DNA from: Candidatus Microgenomates bacterium
GTDB lineage: Bacteria > Patescibacteria > Microgenomatia > JADHYG01
Assembly: GCA_016782545.1 (NCBI GenBank)
Contig: JADHYG010000031.1
Coordinates: 1 to 11,380 of the forward strand
Reading direction: 5' to 3'
DNA length: 11,380 nt
The notes below the pieces were generated by a model that did no database searches, had not been told where the DNA came from, and saw nothing but the letters and a program-made list of their open reading frames with translations. Both the position numbers and the translations under genes were made by a program. The first letter of the stretch is position 1; each line of letters begins with the position of its first letter. Below are positions 1-5,680 of this stretch, piece after piece.

Positions 1-1260
1 CAATTTACCCGGGATATGCCTCCGGAGGTTTTGTTTGGCGGCTATGACATTAAAGCCTTGCAAGTGGGAACAGTGAAATATAACGTTGAAAACTCTCTCC
101 TAACCTGCAATTTTATGTTTGGCGATGAAATTTTTGATGCGCCTGATTTTGTTTTGCGAACTATGTTGGGCGCTTTATCAGAAGAAAGAACCTTTAGATT
201 TGGCCAGCAGGTCTTTAAAGATCTGCCATTGCAAAGCGCGGTTTTAACCTCAAACTTTCGCCGGGATAATCCTGCTACCCAAGCCTTCTTAAACCGGGTT
301 CTTCTTCAATACAAGATTAGTCCCGAAGCTTCTCTAGCTCATCGGGCCATGCTTGATACTTTAGGAGAAGCAAGAAAATATCATCAGCCAGCCAAGGAAA
401 CTCTACCCTTTAAAGATCTCCAAGCGCTTTCTAATATTGTTATCGGTGAAAATGAACAAGCATCTATTCTTCTACCCTGGAGCGTTGTCTTTTTAAAAGA
501 CAAAATTATTGATGCTTTTGTCCAAGTAGCTCGAGAAAGACAAGTTGATTTAGCTGATGAAACCGGTCAAACTCAAGCTTTACAAAAAGAAATGCTGGGT
601 GTTGATTTGGCGACAGCGGAAAAAGAAACGATTGCTCAAGAACTAGGCTTGCCATTAAGCCTGTTTAAAGACAAACTTGCTCCTCTACTCTTAGCTAGTG
701 CTCAAAGAATTGCCAGCGCGATTCAAACCAAAGAAAGACAGGCTGAAGAGTTTAGAGTCAGTTCTTCCAGAGGAATGCAGTTAACTCATCTTTTATATGC
801 CTCAGCCTTGCTTGACAATCGTCAAATTGTTACTCCAAGAGATTTGGCGATGGTCAGATTCGGACTTTATCCTCAGGCTGAACAACCAACAGTCTTAGAT
901 GCCTGTTTTCAAGAAGCAGTCAGAAATGTTTTAACCCAAACCAGTCCTCAAGAAATCGCTCAAGCTGAAGAAATTTTAGCTTGTGTGAATTTAACTGACT
1001 TTTTAGCCGGCAAAGCCGCCAAGGCCGTCATTCCTGCTCAATTAGCGAGCGGGATTACTGGATTTACTAATGAAAATGTGGGTTTCGGAGAGGTTGAGCA
1101 AAAGCTGGCTGATATTACACCCATATCCCAAACCGCTTTAGAATTGCGGGCGGCGGCCTCAATGAAAATAGAAAAGGCTAAACAAATCACTCAAGGCAAA
1201 CCAATTGTTAATTTAAGAGAACATCCAAAAGTCTTTATTCTCGAGGAAGAAAGGAAATAA
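1..1260 (+). CDS. MoxR/RavA-type AAA+ ATPase, 3' part (5' end outside window)
   Basis: The reading frame is open from base 1, and the first in-window ATG (16) lies inside the AAA+ core, so the true start and Walker A lie upstream. Counting that ATG as residue 1, the Walker B end is GDEIF with D37-E38 (124-129), sensor 1 is TSN with N80, and the arginine-finger-type residue is R94 in FLNRVLL. The NERTF-like segment appears as SEERTFRFG at 55-63. A sensor-2 style SSSRG with R252, followed by a small helical lid ending near TPRDLAMVRFGLYP, resembles the RavA lid more than short MoxR proteins. MoxR ATPases are ATP-driven chaperone-like machines that act with a VWA partner, and one follows here after 2 bases, so the pair is surely one operon. 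Between the core helices and sensor 2 there is a Lys/Glu/Gln-rich stretch (about 175-245) longer than usual. Family assignment is firm; the substrate is unknown. Confidence 0.88.
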   Translation, partial: QFTRDMPPEVLFGGYDIKALQVGTVKYNVENSLLTCNFMFGDEIFDAPDFVLRTMLGALSEERTFRFGQQVFKDLPLQSAVLTSNFRRDNPATQAFLNRVLLQYKISPEASLAHRAMLDTLGEARKYHQPAKETLPFKDLQALSNIVIGENEQASILLPWSVVFLKDKIIDAFVQVARERQVDLADETGQTQALQKEMLGVDLATAEKETIAQELGLPLSLFKDKLAPLLLASAQRIASAIQTKERQAEEFRVSSSRGMQLTHLLYASALLDNRQIVTPRDLAMVRFGLYPQAEQPTVLDACFQEAVRNVLTQTSPQEIAQAEEILACVNLTDFLAGKAAKAVIPAQLASGITGFTNENVGFGEVEQKLADITPISQTALELRAAASMKIEKAKQITQGKPIVNLREHPKVFILEEERK

Positions 1261-1262
1261 CC

Positions 1263-2735
1263 ATGATTGAACAAGGCCCGGAAATTCTTCAGCTGTCAAA
1301 TGTTGAACAAAGGCTGACCAATATTATTGGCCCAGAATTGGTCTTGGGCGCCAGGTTTATTTTGGAAAACCATCCTTGGGTTTTAGGTTCTTTAACCACA
1401 GTTGAACCAAGAATTAAAAGAAGAACAGAACAAGTACCAACCGGAGTCACTCCTGTTCCTTTTAGAACTGCAGAAAGACCAGATGATAGCGAGGTTCATC
1501 CTGACCGAGATGTAGATGAGGCTATTGCCGGCGCCACACTATTTTCTTGGGCACAACACCCTGATCTGGCTGATTTTACTACTGACGCCGCTTTACACCA
1601 AATACCCGTAAGAAACCATGTCACTGAAGCAACTGAAGGAGCCGGCCGAATACGGCTTCAATCAAAACTGGTTGATACTCTTCAACTTCAACCCACGCGC
1701 TATTTATTGGTTGATGAATCTCAAAGCATGGCTGGCGGGGGTGATATTCTGGCCGAATTGATCACCACCACCCATCTTTTAGATTGTGGTGAAAACGGCA
1801 TTCCTTTAATGATCAGGCACTTCAATAAACCCGAGGCCAAAGAAAAAGAACCCGCTGCCCAAATGACAAAAATGGAATCGCCTCTTGATTTAGAGGCTGC
1901 GGCTTTTACTTCAATCACCAATTATAAACCCGAAGGTTTAACCACGCTTGCTAGGGCAATTGTTAGTGCTTTGTCTGATTTAACCACTGTCCATTTAGCC
2001 AAAGGTCAAGTCAAAGAAATTGTCATTGCCACTGACTGTGAATTGTTAGTTGATGAAGACGGCCAGGAAAAGTTAAACCAAGCCGTTAAACTGGCTCACG
2101 AGCAAGGAATCAACATTAAAGTGATTTATTTAAAAGACAAAAATATCGAACCAATGGGCCCAGAGTTTCTCCAAAAAGCTGGCTGTCAGGTTCGAGAAAT
2201 TACTCTTGATGAAATTAAAAATCTTCCTGAAAAGGCAAGAGATTTTCTTTTGGAAAGAACTGATATCCGTCTCGCAGAGGCTGAAGTAATTGCTCTTAAG
2301 GAGGTAATGGAAAAAGCCATTAATATCATCACTTATCTTTGCGGAGCCACTGCTCTTTATCTCACTGCCGGCGGCGGCGCTTTGTATGTTCCCAAAGGAA
2401 TTAACCCTAATGCCTTAGTGATTAATCTTAAACCCTGGCATGAAAATTTGCCAGCCGAAAAACTGGATTTACTCTTAGGTTTAACTCTTGCCCTTCAAGC
2501 ATTAACCATGCTCTTGCTTTTTCGCCAAAGAATTCAGGAACTTATGCCGAAGGTTGTTAAAGTACCCGAAATTATTCGAAAACTTCAGGAAATCAAAATT
2601 CATGAAGGCGAAAAAAGGCTTCAGCTTAAAAGATTAATCGAAGCCGGTACGGTTTTACTGAAAGAAGGAAAAGAAGTAATTACACAGGAAGGTGAGGAAT
2701 GGGAAGTTAATGATTGTCTATATCAAGGAGTTTAA
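1263..2735 (+). CDS. VWA-domain protein with MIDAS motif and C-terminal membrane helices (ViaA/CoxE-like partner of MoxR)
   Basis: This 490-residue protein has a von Willebrand A domain at about 143-320. The metal-site (MIDAS) residues are intact: DxSxS as D151-E-S-Q-S155, a threonine in GLTT (T227/T228), and an aspartate in IATD (D258). About 140 residues precede the domain and resemble nothing I recognise. After it come two hydrophobic segments (about 352-376 and 401-420) separated by a loop with Pro, Lys and Trp, then a Lys/Glu-rich tail that may form a coiled coil. The sequence suggests a cytoplasmic VWA domain tethered to the membrane by a hairpin of two helices. The ATG at 1263 follows a purine-rich GAGGAAGAAAGGAAA stretch and sits 2 bases after the ATPase stop, giving tight coupling. 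In RavA-ViaA and similar pairs the VWA protein binds the AAA+ hexamer and links it to its target. The role here is inferred from that pairing. Confidence 0.85.
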   Translation: MIEQGPEILQLSNVEQRLTNIIGPELVLGARFILENHPWVLGSLTTVEPRIKRRTEQVPTGVTPVPFRTAERPDDSEVHPDRDVDEAIAGATLFSWAQHPDLADFTTDAALHQIPVRNHVTEATEGAGRIRLQSKLVDTLQLQPTRYLLVDESQSMAGGGDILAELITTTHLLDCGENGIPLMIRHFNKPEAKEKEPAAQMTKMESPLDLEAAAFTSITNYKPEGLTTLARAIVSALSDLTTVHLAKGQVKEIVIATDCELLVDEDGQEKLNQAVKLAHEQGINIKVIYLKDKNIEPMGPEFLQKAGCQVREITLDEIKNLPEKARDFLLERTDIRLAEAEVIALKEVMEKAINIITYLCGATALYLTAGGGALYVPKGINPNALVINLKPWHENLPAEKLDLLLGLTLALQALTMLLLFRQRIQELMPKVVKVPEIIRKLQEIKIHEGEKRLQLKRLIEAGTVLLKEGKEVITQEGEEWEVNDCLYQGV

Positions 2736-2766
2736 GTTTGAAGAAAATTAAATGATGAGACCTTAA

Positions 2767-2841
2767 AAATTGTATTTTTCGCACTTTAACAATTTGGTGG
2801 TCAAAAAGGCTTTTTCAATCCTGTAACACGTTTAGGATTGA
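2767..2841. other. Two small inverted repeats behind the VWA gene
   Basis: AAATTGT at 2767-2773 can pair with ACAATTT at 2789-2795, and TCAATCCT at 2815-2822 pairs exactly with AGGATTGA at 2834-2841 across an 11-base loop. Neither is followed by a T-run on the + strand, so neither is a textbook intrinsic terminator for the MoxR-VWA operon. Read on the - strand, the second hairpin is followed by AAAAAG rather than T. They may stabilise the 3' end of the operon transcript or be relics of a repeat. No gene is visible between 2736 and 3049. Confidence 0.4.
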
Positions 2842-2931
2842 CTCTGAGCAAAGTCGAAGGGACCTAAAGAGTATAGAGAGAAGTCAAGAAAAATAAGCTT
2901 TCTGACAACTTTTTTCTATTGGTAAAAGCCA

Positions 2932-3049
2932 CCTCCTTAATAATGGATAGTCAACGGCTATCTGATTTTAAAAGTTATCCTCTTTCTTTGAAATCAGGTC
3001 GCCGTTGATTCATCCGAACAAACAAAAAAAATTAAGGAGGCTAAAAGCG
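2932..3049 (+). promoter_or_regulatory. Structured 5' leader that can sequester the Shine-Dalgarno of the secreted-protein gene
   Basis: CCTCCTTAAT at 2932-2941 is the exact reverse complement of ATTAAGGAGG at 3031-3040, which contains the Shine-Dalgarno of the gene starting at 3050. Inside this outer helix, GGAT (2945-2948) can pair with ATCC (3012-3015). TCAACGGCTATCTGATTT (2951-2968) pairs with AAATCAGGTCGCCGTTGA (2991-3008) over 18 positions with one T-C mismatch and one G-T wobble. The apical loop is 2969-2990. The outer, middle and inner helices nest in one long hairpin that would hide the ribosome site. This looks like a translational switch (thermometer, protein-binding leader or riboswitch-like element). 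I do not recognise a known riboswitch class. The pairings are direct observation; the regulatory role is inference. Confidence 0.6.
3034..3040 (+). promoter_or_regulatory. Strong Shine-Dalgarno deciding the start at 3050
   Basis: AAGGAGG lies 9 bases before the ATG at 3050. It is the best ribosome site in the window and rules in favour of 3050 over an in-frame TTG at 3005, which has no such site and falls inside the right arm of the leader hairpin. Its strength contrasts with the apparently leaderless starts of several neighbouring genes. Confidence 0.8.
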
Positions 3050-4558
3050 ATGAAAAGGAAGAATCGGCAAAACTGGAGCCGCTTGGCGGCTCTCGCCATC
3101 GTGCTGGCGATCCTCAGCACGACCGTAGTGCAGATGGCGGCTGCACAGACACCGACGCCCACAGTCACCCCGTCACTGGGACAATGGAAAACGCTCTACG
3201 TTGATTCAAGCATCACCGGTTACGGCCCCATTGTGATATGCGGCTACCCTGATGAAGAGGGAATTATAAGTATCACCTTCTCTCTAGTCAGCAACGTGGG
3301 GGTTTTTCCAAGCTACCCATATTATGAGGTAAACATCACCCAGGAGGAGAACCTTGTCAACTATACCTTCTCGGGGCTTGAGGAGTGGTGGGAGTCAAGG
3401 TGCTTCAGGGCCTCGGGGTTTGGGCAATTAGACATCAAGCCCGAGCAAGGAAATAAATTCGAATGGGGGCCGGACGGAAAAGACCTCGGAGTTTCATTCG
3501 AACCTCTCCCTATCCCAATTCCCAATCCTCAGCTAGACAACCTACCCTTTAAGCTCTTCTGGGGACGGATGTGGCCGGATGGACTCCATGCTCAAAGCCA
3601 GGTAGGACGAAACTCACATTGGTACAAGATTCCACTCTCGATAATCCCAGTTCCTGAGAAAGACGGCTTCGAGGATGAAAAGGCCTATATAATCCTCATC
3701 GAAGAGGAAAAAGTGACTGGCGCCTGGCAAGATGACCGGGAGAGTGACTACTTCAGCCTCTGGCAGCTTAGGGAAAAGGAGGTCCTCGAAGGAACACCCA
3801 CTGAAGAAGAACGACCCTTCGGTAAGACAACCTTTGTCTTCCCCTTCTCGGACCAGTGGGACTTAACCATGAATGGTATTGACTTCGCCTGGGTAGACAA
3901 AGTTGCCGCCGATGAGGATATGGAAGTCCACCTCAGCCAAGAACTGCGTGAGGGGACGACCGACGCCACGCTCTACATTACTGGCACAGGAACCATCACG
4001 GCGACAGGGGCAATCTGGTGTTTCCCCTATAGCCCATATGGACCGACGGAATCTGTCGAGCTTGGGGCCTATACCTTTGATGTCAACTCTTCGGAGGAAA
4101 TATACATCGGGCCCTGGGAAGTCGGTGTCTATGCCCGCTCTTTGAAGATCGAAGACGAAATGGCATACTCAGGTGTTTGTGGAAGATATGCCAGCGCTAA
4201 AGGCAAAGGCAAATTGCTCATCATCGGCAAGCCAGAGCTACAACTCGGCGGCTGGGCTCCTCTCCCAATGGAGCTGGTGCCTGAAACGACGAAGATATCG
4301 ACACCTCTACCAACGACTACATCCACGCCGATGCCGACCAACACTCCCACGTCTACACCCTCGCCCACGGTAACGCCCACCTCGACACCAACCCCTACTC
4401 CTGAACCGACATACATTCCGTTCCCTGTCCCGCAGCCGGAGCCTGCGCCCGTGCCGGTTTCGGCAAAGTTTCCACCACTAATGGCTATTCTCGTTGCCGT
4501 CATGCTCGTCGGTGGAGTTCTCGTCACCATCTTCCTGGTTCTCAGCCGACGCCGCTAA
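3050..4558 (+). CDS. Secreted Pro/Thr-rich protein with C-terminal membrane anchor, probably acquired
   Basis: I place the start at the ATG at 3050, which lies 9 bases after a strong AAGGAGG (3034-3040); this gives 502 residues. The N-terminus has a basic patch (KRKNR), a hydrophobic stretch at about 11-28 and a likely signal peptidase site after the alanines at 30-32, just before Q33-TPTPTV. The body (about 43-414) is rich in Tyr, Trp, Gly and beta-type segments and matches no family I recognise. Residues 415-470 are a Pro/Thr/Ser linker of TPT-type repeats, likely glycosylated if exported. Residues 477-498 are a membrane helix followed by SRRR, the expected cytoplasmic stop. The layout is that of a surface protein held out from the membrane on a stalk. 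Base composition differs sharply from the neighbours: 29 of 60 bases are G or C in 3481-3540, against 17 of 60 in 9961-10020. TPT-rich stalks are common in Chloroflexota secreted proteins, a possible but unproven source. Confidence 0.85.
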   Translation: MKRKNRQNWSRLAALAIVLAILSTTVVQMAAAQTPTPTVTPSLGQWKTLYVDSSITGYGPIVICGYPDEEGIISITFSLVSNVGVFPSYPYYEVNITQEENLVNYTFSGLEEWWESRCFRASGFGQLDIKPEQGNKFEWGPDGKDLGVSFEPLPIPIPNPQLDNLPFKLFWGRMWPDGLHAQSQVGRNSHWYKIPLSIIPVPEKDGFEDEKAYIILIEEEKVTGAWQDDRESDYFSLWQLREKEVLEGTPTEEERPFGKTTFVFPFSDQWDLTMNGIDFAWVDKVAADEDMEVHLSQELREGTTDATLYITGTGTITATGAIWCFPYSPYGPTESVELGAYTFDVNSSEEIYIGPWEVGVYARSLKIEDEMAYSGVCGRYASAKGKGKLLIIGKPELQLGGWAPLPMELVPETTKISTPLPTTTSTPMPTNTPTSTPSPTVTPTSTPTPTPEPTYIPFPVPQPEPAPVPVSAKFPPLMAILVAVMLVGGVLVTIFLVLSRRR

Positions 4559-4578
4559 TCAAGACCGCCAAGTTGAAA

Positions 4579-4612
4579 GAGCAGTCCGGCACTCTTCCGG
4601 ATTAAACTGCTC
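4579..4612 (+). terminator. Hairpin after the secreted-protein gene
   Basis: GAGCAGT (4579-4585) pairs exactly with ACTGCTC (4606-4612), and within it CCGG (4586-4589) pairs with CCGG (4597-4600). It lies 20 bases after the stop codon. No T-run follows, so it may act as a transcript-stabilising 3' structure or a Rho-independent terminator of poor type. It shares the GC-rich composition of the gene before it and so probably arrived with it. Confidence 0.5.
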
Positions 4613-4614
4613 GG

Positions 4615-4667
4615 AGGCGGGCAGACAAGTTTAGGGGTAACTCCTCTACACTTTCTTCTGCCCGCCT
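4615..4667 (+). terminator. Second, longer nested hairpin after the secreted-protein gene
   Basis: AGGCGGGCAGA (4615-4625) pairs perfectly with TCTGCCCGCCT (4657-4667), and within the loop TAGGGG (4632-4637) pairs with CCTCTA (4643-4648) with one G-T wobble. This is the most stable GC-rich stem in the window. Downstream is CAGCAACACC, with no T-run. With the hairpin at 4579-4612 it forms a tandem 3' structure ending the GC-rich island. It could be a terminator in the donor lineage, an mRNA end protector, or a repeat end. Confidence 0.5.
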
Positions 4668-4686
4668 CAGCAACACCATAACTTCA

Positions 4687-4765
4687 TAACTTGTAAACAT
4701 CTCTTTTCCTCGGACTTCTCCTTTTAGGTGCTATTTAACTAAACACTTAGATAGCAGCTAAAAGG
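4687..4765. repeat. 79-base direct repeat, copy 1, with internal hairpin
   Basis: This stretch matches 5452-5530 without gaps at 70 of 79 positions. It begins TAACTTGTAAAC, continues with a conserved pyrimidine-rich CTCTTTTCCTCGGACTTCTC, and ends in a hairpin: TCTCCTTTTAG (4717-4727) pairs with CTAAAAGGAGA (about 4758-4768), and TGCTATTTAA pairs with TTAGATAGCA with one wobble. Most differences between the copies fall in the hairpin loop or at mismatched stem positions, as expected if the fold matters. It starts where the GC-rich island ends. Confidence 0.8.
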
Positions 4766-4827
4766 AGACAGAAAGATATATTTCGATACACTTTGACATT
4801 TAAAATATTTCAGCAGCCCCTTTTTTC

Positions 4828-4944
4828 ATGGCTAAAAAATCAGAGATTTTAAATTTATTCTTTGACGAGAAAAGTTCTATCTACCACTTAATTTCCTTCT
4901 CAAAATCGTCCCTTTGCTTTACTTTTAAAGATTTGCTAAAATAG
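4828..4944 (+). CDS. Possible 38-codon ORF, perhaps a winged-helix regulator remnant
   Basis: An ATG at 4828 opens 38 codons ending at a TAG (4942-4944). The first part, with KKSEILNLFF and IYHL, faintly resembles the start of small winged-helix regulators that sit beside MNT nucleotidyltransferases (ILxLFF followed by xHLRELA). The later residues do not match that family. No clear ribosome site precedes it. A TTGACA at 4793 lacks a -10 box at the right distance. It overlaps the promoter of the next ORF. It may be a short real gene, a decayed regulator or chance. Confidence 0.2.
   Translation: MAKKSEILNLFFDEKSSIYHLISFSKSSLCFTFKDLLK
4914..4942 (+). promoter_or_regulatory. Promoter of the HEPN-like stub / MNT gene
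   Basis: TAAAAT at 4937-4942 is a good -10 box, with a weak -35 candidate TTGCTT at 4914-4919 and a 17-base spacer. The -10 box ends 9 bases before the ATG at 4952, exactly the spacing seen before the ATPase gene at 10507, and both share TAAAATAGT. Transcription would begin at or just before the ATG, giving a leaderless first ORF. Confidence 0.5.
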
Positions 4945-4951
4945 TTTCAAG

Positions 4952-5032
4952 ATGACAAAAAAAGATTTTCTGTTTTACTGGCAAAAGACAGCCCAAGAGG
5001 AGTTTTTTCTATGGTTAAAAAAACAATATTAA
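4952..5032 (+). pseudogene. Truncated HEPN-domain N-terminus (26 codons) upstream of and overlapping the MNT gene
   Basis: A 26-codon ORF starts at 4952 just behind a promoter and ends at a TAA (5030-5032), 22 bases into the MNT gene in another frame. Its residues, notably FYWQKTAQEEF, resemble the first helix of HEPN proteins, which often begin MTK..xxYWxxxAExD. HEPN proteins are RNase-type toxins paired with MNT nucleotidyltransferases, often in the order HEPN then MNT. A full HEPN domain is about 110-140 residues, so most of it is missing. The simplest reading is a deletion that joined the toxin's start to the antitoxin gene, keeping the promoter. Alternatively it is a short coupling peptide: its Glu-Glu codons form the GAGGAG ribosome site of the MNT gene. 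The resemblance is short, so this is moderate inference. Confidence 0.4.
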
Positions 5033-5340
5033 ACGACAAACCAGAAGTCTTAATTAAAAAATACAAGCAGTTGCTTGAAAAAGAAGGAACGCCGGTAGAA
5101 AAGATTATTCTTTTTGGCTCTTATGCTAAGGGAAACGCTAAACCTTGGAGTGATATTGATATTTGTGTTATCTCCAAAAAATTTGGCCGAAGCAATTATG
5201 ATGAAACCGTCTTTTTAAAAAAGCTTACCTCTGAAATTGACTCCATGCTTGAACCTCATCCTTATCATCCTGATGATCTTAAAAATCCGTTCGATCCACT
5301 AGCTAGTGAGATTAAAAAAACAGGTAAAGTTATCTATTAA
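5011..5340 (+). CDS. MNT-type minimal nucleotidyltransferase (HEPN/MNT antitoxin family)
   Basis: This complete 109-residue protein carries the nucleotidyltransferase signature GSx10DxD: G36-S37 followed by D48 and D50 in SDIDICV. The C-terminal part with EPHPYHPDDL and the FDPLASEIKKTG ending is typical of small MNT proteins that pair with HEPN toxins. In characterised pairs such as MntA-HepT, the MNT protein adds AMP to the HEPN toxin and silences its RNase activity. All visible catalytic acids are present, so the enzyme may be active. The ATG at 5011 follows GAGGAG (4997-5002) by 8 bases. The expected HEPN partner is not present as an intact gene on either side: only the stub at 4952-5032 remains, and 5341-5680 is non-coding. 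It is therefore an orphan antitoxin-like gene, bracketed by the two 79-base repeats. Confidence 0.88.
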   Translation: MVKKTILNDKPEVLIKKYKQLLEKEGTPVEKIILFGSYAKGNAKPWSDIDICVISKKFGRSNYDETVFLKKLTSEIDSMLEPHPYHPDDLKNPFDPLASEIKKTGKVIY

Positions 5341-5451
5341 ACACTTCTTGTTGATCCAAGCACTGACATTTGGCCTAAACTGCCACCCATCAAGCTCAAA
5401 AACTACTTCACCTAGTCAACCGCACTAAAGTGAAATTATTAGCAAGATTGC
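5341..5451. other. Non-coding gap with no recognised feature
   Basis: This AT-rich stretch lies between the MNT stop and the second repeat copy. I see no ORF of useful length, no tRNA-like fold, no promoter and no terminator hairpin with a T-run. With the repeat and promoter region after it, the gap to the next gene is about 340 bases. Confidence 0.5.
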
Positions 5452-5530
5452 TAACTTGTAAACTCCTCTTTTCCTCGGACTTCTCCTTTTAATTGCTATT
5501 TAATTACGAATTTAGATAGCAGCTAAAAGG
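5452..5530. repeat. 79-base direct repeat, copy 2, with internal hairpin
   Basis: This copy aligns without gaps to 4687-4765 with nine differences. The hairpin is kept: CCTTTTA pairs with TAAAAGG and TGCTATTTAA with TTAGATAGCA, around a loop whose sequence differs at five of eight positions from copy 1. It lies in the same orientation as copy 1, so the two enclose the small-ORF/HEPN/MNT segment as direct repeats. No transposase gene is nearby. Confidence 0.8.
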
Positions 5531-5561
5531 CGAAAAATCAGGAATCTTAATGTAATTGTTC

Positions 5562-5581
5562 AGACTCTGGATAGAGTTTTT
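5562..5581 (+). terminator. Weak hairpin with short T-run
   Basis: AGACTCT (5562-5568) pairs with AGAGTTT (5573-5579) around a GGAT tetraloop, with one G-T wobble, and a run of five T ends the right arm (5577-5581). The stem is short and AT-rich. It may end readthrough from the MNT locus before the promoter of the giant gene. Confidence 0.3.
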
Positions 5582-5641
5582 GTCATCCTGCGGGGTCGCC
5601 ACATGAAAATTGAGGCTAAAGTGAAAGTTTCTCAACAAAAC

Positions 5642-5670
5642 TTCACAAACTATAAAAATTCTGCTATTCT
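5642..5670 (+). promoter_or_regulatory. Promoter of the giant gene; supports the start at 5681
   Basis: TTCACA (5642-5647) and TATTCT (5665-5670) are separated by 17 bases and match the sigma70 consensus at 5 of 6 and 4 of 6 positions. The -10 box ends 10 bases before the ATG at 5681, so the transcript would start at or next to that codon. An in-frame ATG at 5603 lies upstream of this promoter and has no ribosome site. Confidence 0.5.
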
Positions 5671-5680
5671 GATAAATAAC

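Noticed and set aside
2902..2928. CTGACA and TAAAAG as promoter of the secreted-protein gene.
   Set aside because: The spacer is only 15 bases and both boxes are imperfect. A promoter before 2932 is expected but I could not fix it.
3005..3049. In-frame TTG at 3005 as start of the secreted protein (15 extra residues).
   Set aside because: It has no ribosome site and lies in the right arm of the leader hairpin. The ATG at 3050 has AAGGAGG at ideal spacing and gives a normal signal peptide.
4129..4530. Minus-strand ORF of 133 codons rich in Val and Gly.
   Set aside because: It is the antisense shadow of the Pro/Thr repeat stalk, with low complexity, and has no start signals.
4793..4806. TTGACA at 4793 followed by TAAAAT as a promoter.
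   Set aside because: The two boxes are only 2 bases apart, and no -10 box lies at the right distance.
4687..5530. Insertion sequence or CRISPR array explaining the repeats.
   Set aside because: There are only two copies almost 700 bases apart, no transposase or cas gene, and no regular spacers.
5603..5680. In-frame ATG at 5603 as start of the giant protein.
   Set aside because: It has no ribosome site and lies upstream of a good promoter whose -10 box is 10 bases before the ATG at 5681. It cannot be fully excluded.
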